Origin: Tenodera sinensis
Lineage: Eukaryota > Arthropoda > Insecta > Mantodea > Mantidae
Reading direction: 5' to 3'
DNA: 64,000 nt
Assembly: GCA_030765045.1 (NCBI GenBank)
Contig: CM060963.1
Span: forward strand, 119,789,735-119,853,734
In this document: piece after piece, positions 10,606 through 22,410 of the stretch
Numbering within the stretch: the first letter of the stretch is position 1
Layout of the letters: the number at the start of each line of letters is the position of its first letter
The notes under the pieces: model-generated
Told to the model about the DNA's origin: nothing
What the model saw: only the letters and a program-made list of their open reading frames with translations
Databases searched by the model: none
Program-made: the position numbers and the translations under genes

Positions 10606-11584
10606 CATGCCCCTTGTTATGTTTTTCAAGTTGTCACTTACATTTACAATCTTGAAACACAATACAATACTTCTTCCTATTCCTCTAGCACTTAATACTT
10701 TGTACAATACCCTTTTTTCTTTACAGTCTTCTTTGCTCTATGTTTTTGTCTTTTGTTTTGGCATGACACAGCATGTCTTTATATGTTTTACATATTCAGT
10801 TACCACAACACCAAGAATATTCCCAAGTTTTTAATTTGACATTGACACAAACATTATTTTTTTAAGTGTATCATGGTTTATTGTGTGCCTTTTGACTTAT
10901 GTTCCTTGTTATGAGGAGAGAAAAACAGGATACAAATCTTGAGCTAATGATTATGATCACATTTATGGCAATTTTATTCATTTCTTTGTCCTCTGTCTTG
11001 CAAGTTTATTATGTATAGGCAGGTCGTTGAGTCAATTCTTAAACTCTGATGTTACTAATGATGCTATTGTGACATTGGGTTCTTATTCACTATTGTTCAG
11101 TTCGACATTTCTTCAAGCTTAACATTGGCTATGTCCATCTTAATTCATGGGCATTGTTTTTCTGACTATGGTTTTTCTTACTTCACTAATTCTCACCTCT
11201 TTATCTCTATAAGAGAAAACTTCTATATTTATAATTATTCTGCAACTATATTATTTTTCTTCTTAATTCACCGTCGACACCCTTGTGTCAAAAATATTTT
11301 CTCTTTGTCATCACAATTGAGTCCTTTTTATTTTTGTCCCTGACATCCTTATGTCAAAAACACATTTTTTTTTCGTCGTTATAATTCACTTCTCTAATGA
11401 CAATCAGTATTCTCATCTGTCCTTGTTGACAATGCCCTCAGTGGTCATTATAGCCAATGACTATGTTGATTTCCTTTCTTGTTGTATTTTCCAACCTGTA
11501 TATAATTTTCTATAAGAAACCCATTAAAAATTATTATTTTTCATCATCTCTAATGTTCCTGCCTTAAATGTTTGTTGGCAAAGA
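10606..11584 (-). other. Gypsy-A copy 1, 3' non-coding region
   Basis: The sequence between integrase stop and 3' LTR has only short unconserved frames. It contains repeated ttgtgtcaaaaa and ttatgtcaaaaacac phrases near 11280-11370. The family-A copy at 39566-40838 is homologous but carries a minisatellite that is absent here. Confidence 0.7.
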
Positions 11585-12199
11585 CTATTTGGTCCTTTCT
11601 TTGTATGGTTTTAATTTGTTTTTATGGTATCTTCCTACCAACTTGCCATTTGTATTCTGTAGCTCATATGTATGGTCGCCCAGCTGTTTTGTTATGACCA
11701 ACGGTCCAGTATACAGTAGTTCCATTTTCCCAGATCTTTTTTCAGATGCCTTGGATGCTTTGTGCCTTCTTAGGAGCACCTTTTCTCCAACTTGTGGGGA
11801 CCATTTCCTGATGAACCTTTTTACTTTATTTCTCCCTTTTTCTGCTTTTTGCTGCAACCTCCTGAATGCCAATTGACATTTTTCCTTTTCTGTCAATTCC
11901 CTTTGAGCAGCCATCGTAGTGTCTATGTCAATTGTCAATCGCTTAGGTTTTGTGTTGGTCATCAATTCGATTGGGGCGAACTTGGTTGTGGGGTTCATTG
12001 AATTGTTGATCACCTCTTCTATGTAGCCGCATTTTTCCGTCCAGGAAGTGTGGTCTCTGTGGCATAGTAGGCGGAAATATACAGATATATCCCTCATCGT
12101 CCTTTCTGTTGGATTTCCTTGAGGATAATAAGCCGATGAGTAATATAACTTTATTCCCAATGTTCGTAAGGTGTCCTTGAACAGTTTACTCCTATGCAT
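11585..12199 (-). pseudogene. Gypsy-A integrase, C-terminal half
   Basis: The frame encodes the end of the integrase core (YYPQGNPTERTMRDI, holding the catalytic Glu) and a C-terminal domain ending near GRYHKNKLKPYKERTK. It is closely similar to residues 330-529 of the open frame at 37976-39565. The N-terminal part of the core lies in another frame at 12278-13438, and a short deletion near 12200-12290 removes sequence between the first and second catalytic Asp. Confidence 0.85.
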
Positions 12200-12277
12200 T
12201 GTTGCATTATCAGAAAGAATTGCTTTTATATTCCCATATTCTGGAATATATCTTTAATGATTTTGTTCAGGTAAGTC

Positions 12278-13438
12278 CTACTTTTGATGTTCCTGATGGG
12301 GTAAAACGTCAAACATGACGAAGATATATCTGTTTCCATCTTTCCACCTTGGTAGCTCGCAATGTTCATCGATGCATACTAATGCATTTTTCTCATCTCT
12401 CAAGATGGATTGTGGAACGATATCATATCTTACATTAATTGGCTTGGCCTTCTGACATAGCTCGCATGAGGAAATTAACTTCCTGACTTTCTTGCCTAGA
12501 TGTTTGATGTATAGTACTTCTTCAATTGCAAGCATTGTTCTTTCAGTACCAGAGTGAAGCATCGAGTGATGGAATGCCAAAATAACCCTGTCCTGTAAGG
12601 AATTTGGTACCATCATTTTCCACTTCCTTATGTCGCAGCCATGTAATTTGAACAGGATGTTTCTAAATTTCCCTATCTTGGCTTCCAATTTTGGTACTAT
12701 TTCTGTAGCCTTGTCGAATAGCCTCTTCAATTCAGGGTCTTCTTGCTGTAGCTTCGCCATGTTTTTGAAGTCTTGTAAAATTTCGTTGCCTTCCTTATTA
12801 TTTATTTGCATAATTCTGATTTCATGGTGTGGATTAGATATCGTCTCGGGTATGTGACTTTCTGATTTTAACCTGGACAATAAGTCACTAAAGATGTTCT
12901 CCTTGCCTGGGATATGTCTGACCTCTATGTCATGCGACGTTATTTCATGTATGTACCTCGAGATTTTGGAGTTGGTTAGCTTGCATTTTTGTATGAAGGA
13001 CAGGCTTACGTGGTCAGTATATATAATGATTTTATAGTGGTAGATATATTGCCTGAACTTTTGTAACGCAAAATGGATTGCACCTATCTCTAATTCCGTT
13101 ATACAGGCATTGGCTTCTATCTTGGTTAGAAATCTGGAAGCTGTGGCAATTACATGTTTATTGCCATCTGCATCTTCTTGTGCTAATATTGCTCCATACG
13201 AGTGCGCACTAGCATCGGAATATGTTACAAAAGGTGAATTTGGATCTGGTCGTTCCAGGAGAATACTATGCTTAAAAACTTCTTTGATTTTCTCAAAGGC
13301 TACCTGGTGTTCGGCATTCCATTCCCACTTAGTGTCCTTTCTCAATAGTTCCCTAAGGGGTACTAATTCCTTAGCGTAGTTAATCACAAATTTTGACTGG
13401 TACTGTAAAATGCCCAGAAACCTTCTTAACTGTTCCAA
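12278..13438 (-). pseudogene. Gypsy-A RNase H and integrase N-terminus
   Basis: The frame starts in the RT thumb/connection (LRRFLGILQYQSKFV). It then carries RNase H (YSDASAHSYGAILA, IYTDHVSLSFIQ, GKENIFSDLLSRL) and the HHCC zinc domain (HHSMLHSGTERT ... CELCQKAK). It ends just after the first integrase Asp (VCIDEH), where a small deletion and frameshift occur. RNase H would degrade RNA in RNA-DNA hybrids, and the zinc domain helps integrase multimerise. The copy is disabled. Confidence 0.88.
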
Positions 13439-13461
13439 GTTACGTGGGGGTGGTATACACT

Positions 13462-14328
13462 CTATGGTCTTGACTCTCTCTGGATTAGTTGTATACCATC
13501 AGGCGTAATGATGTGGCCTAGAAATTCTGCCTCTTTAACAAAGAATTCACACTTCTCCAAGTTCAGAGTCATGTTGCTTTCCTGAAACTTGGATAACACA
13601 TAATCTATGTGATGCAAGTGTGACTCGGGATCCTTGCTGTATACCAGAAAATCGTCAACATATTGCGTCACAAAAGCCTCAATAGTATCCCCAAAAACTT
13701 TGTCAAGCGCCCTCAGTAGTGCACTGCTACTGGTTGATAATCCAAAGGCGCATTTCAAAAATTGGTATACCTTTCCCTTGTGCAAGAAGAAGGTATATTT
13801 CCTGACGTCTTGGTGAAGAGGAATTTGCCAGAATGATGCTGTCAGGTCAAGGCTGGTAAAATGTTGACCTCCCTTCAATTTCGATATCAGTTGGTCTACC
13901 CCCTAAGGCCTGTAATGATCTGGCAAGGTATGCGCATTTATTTTCCTTGCGTCAATGGTCATCCTCAATTTGCCTTCTTTCTTGTGGACCCATACCACTG
14001 GATTCACATAACATGTGTCCCACGGTTCTATGATTCCATCTGCTAAAATTTTCTGGATCACTTGGTCGGCTTCGTCCCTGATGGAGTTGGGGATGGGCCT
14101 GGATTTATGCGAATAGGGGGTGATATCTTTAACTTTAAAAGTATGTACATACTTATTGCATGTACCTGGCTTTTTATTAAAAACTTTCCTGTTTTTAATT
14201 AATATCTTTCTAAGATGATTCCTCTCTTCTTCGGAGATGCCATGCGCTACCCAGACCTTCTCGTCGATTAGCTGTGACATCAGTTCTTCTTCATCTGTTG
14301 GTAGTGGTTCAGGTTGGGAGTTGTTCAA
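13462..14328 (-). pseudogene. Gypsy-A reverse transcriptase, frameshifted
   Basis: Two frames join near 13880-13905. The upstream frame has the fingers (NPVVWVHKKEGKLRMTIDAR). The downstream frame has SLDLTASFWQIPLH, FGLSTSSSALLRAL and the catalytic TQYVDDFLVYSKD. Motif order is the classic Ty3/Gypsy RT series. Another frame break near 13440-13470 separates it from RNase H. A homologous RT is entirely absent from copy 2 at 37-40.9 kb. Confidence 0.88.
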
Positions 14329-14391
14329 GGTGGCGTATTCATCTTCTGTGCAGATCCAATGGCTGCAAACATTAGTATTCTCCTCACTCGT

Positions 14392-14880
14392 TCAACCTGT
14401 TTTCTTCTTACCTATCCTTAGGTCTACCAACCTATTCTCGTGGACGTTGATGTTCTTCACAAAAAACTGCTCATCCGGATGGATCCTTGTCTGATCTGGT
14501 TCCTCCTGGTATGTTTCCTCCTCCAGGAACTTCGCGGTGCACTCCGAGGTTCCCTCCTTGATGACAAATTCATGTAGGTCATAATCGATCACCGACCTCC
14601 AAAGATTAAGCAAATCACTGCCAATGATTAGGGTAGCTGTTAGTCTAGGTGTTACCAGGGCAATAAAATCGAACTTCCAGCTCCCAATTTCTATTACCAG
14701 CCTTACCTGGTATTTAACATGTTCCTTTTTCTTGCCAATCGCTGTGCTGCAATATACTCCACACACAGGCAAGAATTCAGCATTTCTCTTTGTTATTAAT
14801 TCCTGGAACAGCTGTTCGTCACATAATGATTAGCTGGCTCCTGTATCAATCATTGCTGGCAATTCGATACCCCATACTTT
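14392..14880 (-). pseudogene. Gypsy-A aspartic protease
   Basis: The protein reads ELPAMIDTGAS and later TATLIIGSDLLNLW. DTGA is the catalytic loop of retropepsins and IIGSDLL is the second conserved strand. An in-frame TAA follows the DTGAS codons near 14830, so this copy is dead. The protease would process Gag-Pol. Confidence 0.8.
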
Positions 14881-15014
14881 GAGTCTAATCATTGGTGGAT
14901 TAGTTATTTCCTTCCTTTCGCTTGCCTGTCTCCTTAAGGTACATGTGCAATGTTGGTCAATATTGCCCCTACTGCCACACAGGTCAACTTCCGGGACACA
15001 ATGTTGACTTGTAC

Positions 15015-16261
15015 TTAGTTTTCCTGGGTGTTAGAGGTGATTGTTGTTTCTGTATTCTGTGCAGCATCGGCCCTATTCAGCACATTTTCATCCTGTTCCT
15101 GTTGTCTTATGTTGCCGGTGTTCCATTGGTTTCTGCCCCTTTGGTGTGAACCCCTATTGTATGACGACCTTTGGCTGTTTAAGTATTCCCTGCAGAATCT
15201 TATGTGATTCACTTGATGGGTAAGGTCTCCTGGTCTCCCCCGATCATACCTATGTGTTCGGTATCTCGATTCACCCCTTGGTATTGTGTCGTGGTACCGC
15301 TGTCTCGTGTTCTCCATTCTTTCGCCATGATTATGTGGTTGTGGGAAATGGTGTGCCCCTCTCCCCCTGTCATGGGTGCTCCTAGTATTTCTATCTTCTC
15401 TCTCATTCTGGTTGTTTGTAGTCGTGCTTCTGTTTAAGATAGGTGAGTTAGGGTGACCGTTTCTATGTCTATGCTCATTAGGAGAACCATTTTGCGTTTC
15501 GAAGGCTGTTAGTAATTCTAGCATGTCTGCAAAATCTACTGGCCTCGCAACAATTAACCCTGTTCTCACTGTGTCTGGGAAATGTCTTGTTATGCTGGTA
15601 ATTAAGTCTGCTTCCGACAGGTTAGGGTCTAATAACTTCCCTTTGTTGGCTACTTTCATAAAATAATCGACTAGCGATAACCCTTTGGTCGGATCATATC
15701 TACCTGTCGCTAGCTCTACCCTAGTATGGTTTTGCTTAGCTGGGCCCCAATACCTTGATAGGAATAGATTTCTGAATGAGCTATATGATTCATGACCAGC
15801 TAGTGTTAACCTTAGCCATTCTAATGCTTGTTTTTTAAGCTTTTCTTGACTATCATCATCCTAAGCTCATTTGGTATCCTTTTCACTTTAAAATACTCTT
15901 CCATCTCCTTAACAAAGAGTTTTGGATCGTCGCCCTTCTCCTCGTCATATGTAGGTAGTGTGATTTCATGTAGTATGCTGTTGGTGTAGCATGTGTTGTG
16001 TGTTGTGTCATTGTTTAATTGTGAACCCCTTTCTCTATATGGTGAGTCAACATTTTGTACATTATTCAAATAACTTTCATCTTGTACATCTAAATCATCA
16101 TTTTGCCTTTGTAGTGCATTCACAACATCATTTACATTAGCCAAACTTTCTTTTCCTTTTCTCATTTCTTCACAAATTGATTTTAAATCATTCTTTATTT
16201 CTAAGTGACTTTGTTTCATATCATTCATAGCATCTTGTTGTGATTGTACTACATCAACCAT
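15015..16261 (-). pseudogene. Gypsy-A gag (capsid region)
   Basis: Frames at 15821-16261 and 15015-15659 encode a retrotransposon-gag-like region: LPTYDEEKGDDPKLFVKEME, then WLRLTLAGHESYSSF and YDPTKGLSLVDYFMKVAN. A basic Arg/His-rich tail (RGRGAHHFPQPHNHGE) probably binds RNA. A frameshift lies near 15815. The next few hundred bases up to protease have Cys/His residues but no clean CCHC knuckle. The capsid region is nearly identical to copy 2 at 37115-37860. Confidence 0.82.
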
Positions 16262-16346
16262 AGTCTTAATTTTAGGAATTACAATTTGTTCTACAGTTTC
16301 ATTAATGATTCCTTTCTTTACTACCTCAATTTCTTTCCTTAATTTC

Positions 16347-16979
16347 TCAGTTATTTCTACTTTTACATTTTACAATCTTACAGTCTACACTTGCATTACA
16401 TTCTGTTATTTCATCTCCACATCTACCAATTTCTCCTTCTAATACAATCTTATTTTCTCTCATTTCCGATTCAATTTTTCCCATCCTATCTCCTATGATT
16501 TCTATCCTAGCTTCTAAAACTTCCTTTGTCTCATTTATGTTTTTATGTACTAATTTTAAATTAGTTTCCATTACTTTCATATTTTCTTTACACTCCTGTC
16601 TTCCTAATTCTATTTTCTGTTCTAAGTTCTGTCTTCCTAATTCTATTTTCTGTTCTAAGTTCTGTCTTCCTAATTCTATTTTCTGTTCTAAGTCCTGTCT
16701 CACTTCCTCCATTTTCTGACCTATCTCTTCCTTATTCTGTTCTAGTTTCTGACCTAAACTTTGTTCTATGTCCTGTTTTAATTCTACCTTATTTTGTTCC
16801 ATTTTCTGACCTATTTCCTTCATATTGTGTTCTAGTCTTTCAAACATGATCATTAGTAACCTTTGGTCTTTTCCTATTGCTATCTCTTCCTCACTTTCTG
16901 TTCCTATCTGATAACTAGGCTTATCTGCCCCTTCCCCTATTCCTGTTCCTAGCTCTTTCTCTTTTCGCAACATTCTCAT
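16347..16979 (-). pseudogene. Gypsy-A gag N-terminal coiled coil
   Basis: The 210-codon frame is almost wholly heptad-like. An 11-residue module EQKIELGRQNL repeats three times (33-bp DNA repeats at about 16605-16705). It is rich in Glu, Lys, Gln and Met, typical of a long coiled coil. It lies between the 5' LTR and capsid and is separated from the downstream gag frame by a break near 16262-16346. An oligomerisation role is inference. Confidence 0.7.
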
Positions 16980-17386
16980 TTTTTTTATTCAGTTCACTTT
17001 GGCTTAAAAGTCCTACTATTTTGCCACTTCGCAGTAACATAAAAATGAAATGAATATAAAAATAAAAATTTTTGGTCCTACTTTTTCTCGTTGATTGGTC
17101 TTGTTACATGCATCCCCTGGGTGTTTGACCTCGCTAGAAGATCTCTGATGTTTTCCCGCATGGATTATCCGTTCATTGGCGTTTTTAGGCACTTCCTTCG
17201 CTGGATACCAATTTGGTTATGTCTCCGAAGTTGTAAATCTCAAAGGATTGTCTAATGGCGTCTTCTTCCTTTTTGGCGCGAAGATTTGGCGTCACTTGGT
17301 ATTTCACGTAAGTTCAATTCCCGTAGATTTTCATTCCACCCGAAATTCGTGCTCTACGTTGGGCAAGCCATTTGGTGCTGCTTTTA

Positions 17387-17842
17387 TGTTTCATTTATTT
17401 CACACAAATTAACGGTCTTTAAACACTTAGTAAATTTACTTTCACTATTTTATGACACGCACACATAAAAATGCGTCCATCTACACCAAAGACATAGACG
17501 CTAATAACTAGACAATTGGTGCCGCATTACACTTCTTTTTGTGTACATCCGCGTATGCGTTCATCAAATAGTTCCCGCATTGTTAGGGAAGCGATCCTTA
17601 GCCATTCTCCCTTCGCTTTCAATATTGAACACATATAATTCTTTTATTTATGCATATATATTAAAATTAAATATGGAAATATTTACGACGTCTTTAAACA
17701 AACTTAATTGTTTGTAACAATGAACATTAGTAACACGTTTTCGTCATTTAACCAATTCATACCAACACCAAAAACAAATTACACTCTTAACAAATATTCA
17801 CCTAAACGATTTTCTTTTGGGGTCTTACAATATCCTGTCTCA
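17387..17842 (-). repeat. Gypsy-A copy 1, 5' LTR
   Basis: Pair of 10159-10605. Just inside it, on the coding strand, TGGCTTGCCCAACGTAG (about 17354-17370) has the look of a primer-binding site but starts about 16 nt from the LTR edge, so this is uncertain. Confidence 0.82.
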
Positions 17843-19380
17843 TACTGATATCCTTTACATCTATACATATAAAATATCAATAACTAATTCCAAGAGTGTG
17901 TGGGGACTAATTCCAAGATTATATAAGACTTTATCATAAATTAAAGCTATACCGGATGAAGAAGTTTCATTTCGTGGAAATTTAAATTTAGGGTCGGTTT
18001 TATATGAAAGTCTTCAGTTTTGATTTGCACAATATTCTGCTCTACGTATCGCTTTGATTACATTATCGTCTGTAATGAGAGCGGAACACTATTACCTCAT
18101 TCACATTATGTTTAGCGTTATTGTACGCAGCCAACATGAAAACACCTTAGGATGTATACAGATTGTTAAAAGGTCCCCTTCGTGTTTCATTTCCCTCTGG
18201 AAGCAATTGCTGCGGAAGCAAGTCTACATTTTCTCTTTAAATGTGATTATAATTGTTTATATCTGTATCCAAGGCCCTACATATTGTGTATTTTTTTAGT
18301 TCCTCAACCACTAAACGTATAGTAGAGGAATTATTGCATTCCGCCCAATAATTCGATATCGAGATTAAAGCAGAAATACAGCTTCTGAGCCTTTCTGAAG
18401 AGAGAGAGAGAGAGACAGAGAGCCCTAGGTGTGCCTGCCTGTATATGTGTAAGTGTGAACATCAAAACCCAAGCAGTCACTTTTAAAAACCAAATTTCGT
18501 ATTGAAGTTCAGTAACCTCCAAGAGTGCGACTTTATAGAAACCCTCCATCTAAAACTTTTACATGGATAAACATATCTAATTTTTAATTTTCTCAAAAAT
18601 GGCCACTGTACTCCTATTTTGATTAAAATGGCATATGTTAAGATATTTACATGACAATTGAAATGTAGGTATACCTTTAATTTCGGGGTAATAGCCTGTG
18701 AAGTCCTTTTCATTCTGAATCACATTTGCATAACTGATGAAGTGTAGGAGATAGACGAAGTCTTACTACACAAAGAAAAGTGTATCTAATCAAAGCACAC
18801 AGTTTATGTCATTTTTTTTGTGGGGGGGGCAGGGATAAATGAAACAGTAATTGGGATTTATCCGAACTTCCAACACATGACGATTATCCTTTTATAAATT
18901 TAAACCCAGATTCCCATAATTTGATGACCTGCGTCTATTACAAGTGATATACTGAAGGATTACTTTTACTGGTGTTCTGTTGATCTGCTCTAGAACTGGG
19001 CAATTAAAATTTATGGAACATCAAAATAGGCAATTCTAAGATTTTAAAAGTGTTATCGGAATTAAAGCTATACCTACTCTGTGAAAGAGTTTCATATGGG
19101 CTTATTTTATAGATATAATTCGTCCTTGATTTGTACGAGCATTATGCTCTTAATACGTGCTGCATGTTTGTATAAGCACGTTCGTATATGTTTTGATTCC
19201 ATTATCAGGTTTCCGGTAATGAAAGTGGATCAGTATGACATCACTCGCATTCTAACCAGGCTTGATCATAACACCTCAGAAAAATCATCGGAGCTGTCCT
19301 TGCATCATCGGAGCTGATATAGCAGCAAATATCTCCAAGAGTAGAGTTTATTATATTTCACAACACGTATGTATTTCAGT
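17843..19380. repeat. Diverged direct repeats and dispersed repeat copy 2
   Basis: The segment at about 17930-18160 is repeated, diverged, at about 19050-19265; both start ttaaagctatacc and share a gattacattat/gattccattat stretch. Between them, 18430-18760 matches the repeat at 100-450. A (GA)n run sits near 18402-18422 and a G run near 18822. No conserved coding. Confidence 0.55.
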
Positions 19381-19384
19381 CACC

Positions 19385-19687
19385 ATGGTTGAAGAAAGCA
19401 GCGTATTTATCAGGCACTTTGTTCATCTATTAAAGGAAAATCAAGACATTTTATTAAAAGCACAATTGTCAAAAAGTAAGCGCAAAAGTTTAGCAGTAGC
19501 TACAGTAAAGCAACAATTGGAGGAAGAGCTTACAACATCCATCAGCGAGATGCAAATACTTAAAAAAAAAAAAGGCAACTTAAAAACAAGAATTAAGTCC
19601 AAAAGTGATTTGAAACTAATTGGCAATAAGCCAGTTGTTTTAAAACAGTGGGAGCAGGAAATCCTGGCCATGGTACTAACTGATTGA
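19385..19687 (+). CDS. Myb/SANT-like transposon-associated protein (ORF)
   Basis: From the ATG at 19385 the frame encodes about 100 residues: a helical start (SSVFIRHFVHLLKENQDILL), a middle KQQLEEELTTSISE, and a basic end KTRIKSKSDL ... GNKPVVLKQWEQEILAMVL. The pattern of three helices with spaced aromatic and basic residues, ending in WEQ, resembles Myb/SANT-like proteins of arthropod transposons. I recognise the style rather than a named family. It ends 280 bp before a piggyBac-like terminus at 19966. A lysine run near 19560 is a slippage-prone A tract. It may be intact or a relic. Confidence 0.45.
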   Translation: MVEESSVFIRHFVHLLKENQDILLKAQLSKSKRKSLAVATVKQQLEEELTTSISEMQILKKKKGNLKTRIKSKSDLKLIGNKPVVLKQWEQEILAMVLTD

Positions 19688-19699
19688 GCAAGCTGAGGT

Positions 19700-19966
19700 A
19701 CCTACATAGCTACCTCAGAAAATAGCCAGAAAAAGCTCCGCAGGAGTGAGGAAGGCAGGTTTTTATTTATACCATTTCGCGAGCAATAGCTCCGCAGTCA
19801 AGGTTGGGAAGCTTTAGCTTGCAAGGAGAGGGAGCAGAAGGTTTTTATTTATACGAAACCAACCTCTTGCTCCGAATTAGTGAGAAAAAGCTAGTGCTTG
19901 CTTTTATTTATACCACCCAATAGCTCTATGACTCCAAACCCATATATGGGTTTTTGCTCGCAAAGG
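19700..19966. mobile_element. piggyBac-like terminus with TATAAATAAAA subterminal repeats
   Basis: Read inward on the minus strand, the end is TTAA, then CCCTTTGCGAGCAAAAACC, then the small palindrome CCCATATATGGG. Three ggtataaataaaa-type motifs follow (about 19772, 19851, 19900). TTAACCCTTTG is a typical piggyBac-family start. Similar motifs lie at 9360-9475 in opposite orientation. The other end was not found, so element limits are unknown. Confidence 0.5.
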
Positions 19967-19970
19967 GTTA

Positions 19971-20400
19971 AAATTAGTTGATGCTTTTCTGCCTCATCTG
20001 TATAAATCCATATAAATCAAAAGTATAAACATCACCATGCCTACAGTGAATATTTAGAGAAAATATTAAGATTCTAGTTTCAGCCAGTCAAGACTAATCA
20101 CATCAATAGCTTCCCAGTAAACTGAAACTACATCATAAAAAGGTTCCGGACATGTAAACTATTTAAATTATAATTATCATGGCGTGTTCATTCCTATAAT
20201 TCTCGTAAAATAATTAATGAAAACAAATTATGTATTATGCTGAAATTTGAGTGCTTAATTTATTGCTAAAACACATGGCATCGTTGAAAAAAATCGCCAG
20301 TCCTCTGAGAGCATTCTTCAGGGTTGTATGGGGAGTGGCAGATTTTATCAGTCAAAGGGCATGTTAGTTTGCAAAAAGGGGCTTAATCTACCAAGGAGAA
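19971..20400. other. No recognised feature
   Basis: A+T-rich sequence to the right of the piggyBac-like end. Nothing recognised. Confidence 0.5.
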
Positions 20401-20414
20401 ATCCAATTGAAAAA

Positions 20415-20618
20415 TTCTAAAGTAAGAACAAATTAGAAACTAAAAACTTCACTTATCTTAGTAATGTTGCCAGTTCTTGTTGCAAAACTGACTCAAGTTT
20501 CGAGTTGACTCCAACTCATTCTCAACATTACTAAGATAAGTGAAGTTTTTAGTTTCTAATTTGTTCTTACTTTAGAATCTTGTTGCTTCACTGTTAATAG
20601 CTTCAATTTTCTTAATTA
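20415..20618. mobile_element. Hairpin element (Penelope family B derivative), solo copy 1
   Basis: Direct repeats atccaattgaaaaa (14 bp) at 20401-20414 and 20619-20632 bound a 204-bp element. It contains a perfect 53-bp inverted repeat (20416-20468 and 20524-20576) around a 55-bp spacer. An asymmetric tail tgttgcttcactgttaatag follows. The same inverted repeat and tail flank a GIY-YIG gene fragment at 57749-58486, so this is a non-autonomous or solo terminal copy of that family. Confidence 0.82.
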
Positions 20619-20744
20619 ATCCAATTGAAAAAACTTAAAAATTTATTCATTATTTACCTTGACATTTCACGCTAAGTTTGACAATAATTTAAAATTTAGA
20701 CATAGTTGAAGTCTCTTTACACTAACCCGATGTAACCAAAATAT

Positions 20745-21713
20745 CAGGGTGGGAAGTAACTAGGTATTATTGAATGGCTATCAAGTTTTTAATATTGATG
20801 CAATAATATTGGAAATAGTGCACACATACACAACATTCAATAGTGAGTGAGTAAGGTTTAAGGGCCCGTCGACAGCTAGGTCATTAGAGCCTCTAACATT
20901 AAATAGGATAGTGATTTTTTCATCCTGCATTGTACCAATGATGGCCACGAGAGACAGCACACTCAACAATAACAAACATTGTCAATTGCCTTACCGTAAG
21001 AGATTGCTTCAAGCTATGAGGTGTGGCATTCCATCATTCTTGTGCAGATATGGTGGCATATGGTGAAGGAAATCAACACAATTTGTCTGGAGACAAAGAA
21101 TTGTCATATGAAGCTAATGACCACAGGTTCAATAAAGGATGCAGCAAACACAGGTCATCCATCCAGATCTTGGTGAACAGGGAATGCCACCTTCAAATGC
21201 TTCAAGATTATATGTATTTGGCCCATATCTGAATGGAAAAATACCAATGACAGCTGCCTGCAAGACAGTGGACTGCCTCATTTTGCAAATCATACAGAAC
21301 TGTTTCGATGAGAAATTTCCAGGACGTTGGCTGATAAGAATGTGGACTTCATGAATGGCTTGCAAGAAATCCAGACCTGAAACCCTGTGACCTTTTTGTT
21401 TTTATGGGGCTGGGCAAAAGAGGAGTTGTACCAAATGAAACCTTGGACATTGAATGAATTTGAAGCACGGATTCGTGAAGTTCTAACCAATATCCCACAA
21501 CTTCCTCTAGAAGGCTATGGATTCTATTCCAGGTCATTTGAGGAGATTGACTGACACCACAGGTGCCTACATAGAAATTTAATGTAGGGAATTTTATGGT
21601 ATGTAATCATATTCACATATAACAGTGCACATACTGTATTTATTTCACATAAATAACTCTCAAACATAAGTTATACGTTAATTTCAGTACCTAGTTACTT
21701 CCCGCCCATCCTG
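20745..21713 (+). mobile_element. Decayed DUF4817-type DNA transposon with terminal inverted repeats
   Basis: The left end CAGGGTGGGAAGTAACTAGG and the complement of the right end CAGGATGGGCGGGAAGTAAC form an imperfect inverted repeat. Plus-strand coding relics at 21000-21550 include GMPPSNASRLYVFGPYLNG and a broken LNPCDLFLWGWAKEELY segment, the end of the DDE domain of this transposase family. Its N-terminal half and several frames are lost, leaving about 0.97 kb. Frames inside it are transposase scraps. Confidence 0.7.
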
Positions 21714-21955
21714 TACACTGTCACAGGGGGATACTATTCTCAATTTTGAAATCCTATCTAGTGACATACTTATACAGAGCTTCATCCAACCACCACCACA
21801 ACCACAAGGCTAACCACCAAGTTGAATAATGTAGGCACTCGAAAAGGAAGTGATGGTGGGAGTGATAGCTTCTGAAACATGTCTTCCTTAATAAACAAGT
21901 AAAACTAATAGACGTGTCAAAAAATTGACAAATTAATAAAACAATATAGCTGTAA
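21714..21955. other. No recognised feature
   Basis: Spacer between the transposon relic and the second hairpin element. Confidence 0.5.
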
Positions 21956-22120
21956 TCTAAAGTAAGAACAAATTAGAAACTAAAAGCTTCACTTATCTTA
22001 GTAATATTTCAAATTCTTTGCACCAAAGAGCTTGTAATATTACTAAGATAAGTGAAGCTTTTAGTTTCTAATTTGTTCTTACTTTAGATTCTTATTGCTT
22101 TACTGTTAATAGCCTCATTA
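21956..22120. mobile_element. Hairpin element (Penelope family B derivative), solo copy 2
   Basis: A 53-bp inverted repeat (21956-22008 and 22036-22088) surrounds a 27-bp spacer and is followed by the tail cttattgctttactgtta. It is about 90% similar to the copy at 20415, but with a different spacer. The flanks aatatagc at about 21945 and 22132 may be a short target duplication. Confidence 0.75.
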
Positions 22121-22297
22121 TTTCCTTATTTAAATATAGCCTTCTTTATTCTCAGTTAACTAAGAACACAGGAGAAATGTAAAACAAAAGAAAAACCAAA
22201 TGTGACTGTTCTATAATTCAATCGGCATCAGAGATCAATAAATATTAGATTAACTTGCTAGTCCTTTGTTGTTTTGCAAGGCTGTGGAAACATAAGT

Positions 22298-22309
22298 CAT
22301 TATTCTTAT
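22298..22309. repeat. Target-site duplication, left
   Basis: cattattcttat, identical to 27918-27929 on the other side of the Penelope palindrome. Confidence 0.88.
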
Positions 22310-22410
22310 CAAAATTCTAAGGCTTTCACGGCCGGTGTCAATACTAGATGCAATAATATTAACCGGGCTTGTGGGCCGTGGTCTATTGGGTTCCTTCTTC
22401 TTCCCAAACG

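Larger units (their letters stand above)
10159..17842 (-). mobile_element. Ty3/Gypsy retrotransposon, family A, copy 1 (decayed)
   Basis: Long terminal repeats at 10159-10605 (3' LTR) and 17387-17842 (5' LTR) flank gag, protease, RT, RNase H and integrase relics in Gypsy order on the minus strand. The LTRs begin TGAGACAGG on the coding strand and end CA. Before the 3' LTR is the purine tract aacaaggggca. About 1 kb of non-coding sequence separates integrase from the 3' LTR and shows no envelope gene. Several frameshifts and stops and a small integrase deletion make it defective. No clear target duplication was seen. Confidence 0.88.

Noticed and set aside
17354..17370. Firm primer-binding site for Gypsy-A copy 1
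   Set aside because: It begins about 16 nt away from the LTR edge and its tRNA match could not be verified.
11585..17842. Plus-strand frames over Gypsy-A copy 1 (for example 11568-11876, 12630-12857, 15204-15437)
   Set aside because: Shadows of the minus-strand gag-pol; no own motifs.
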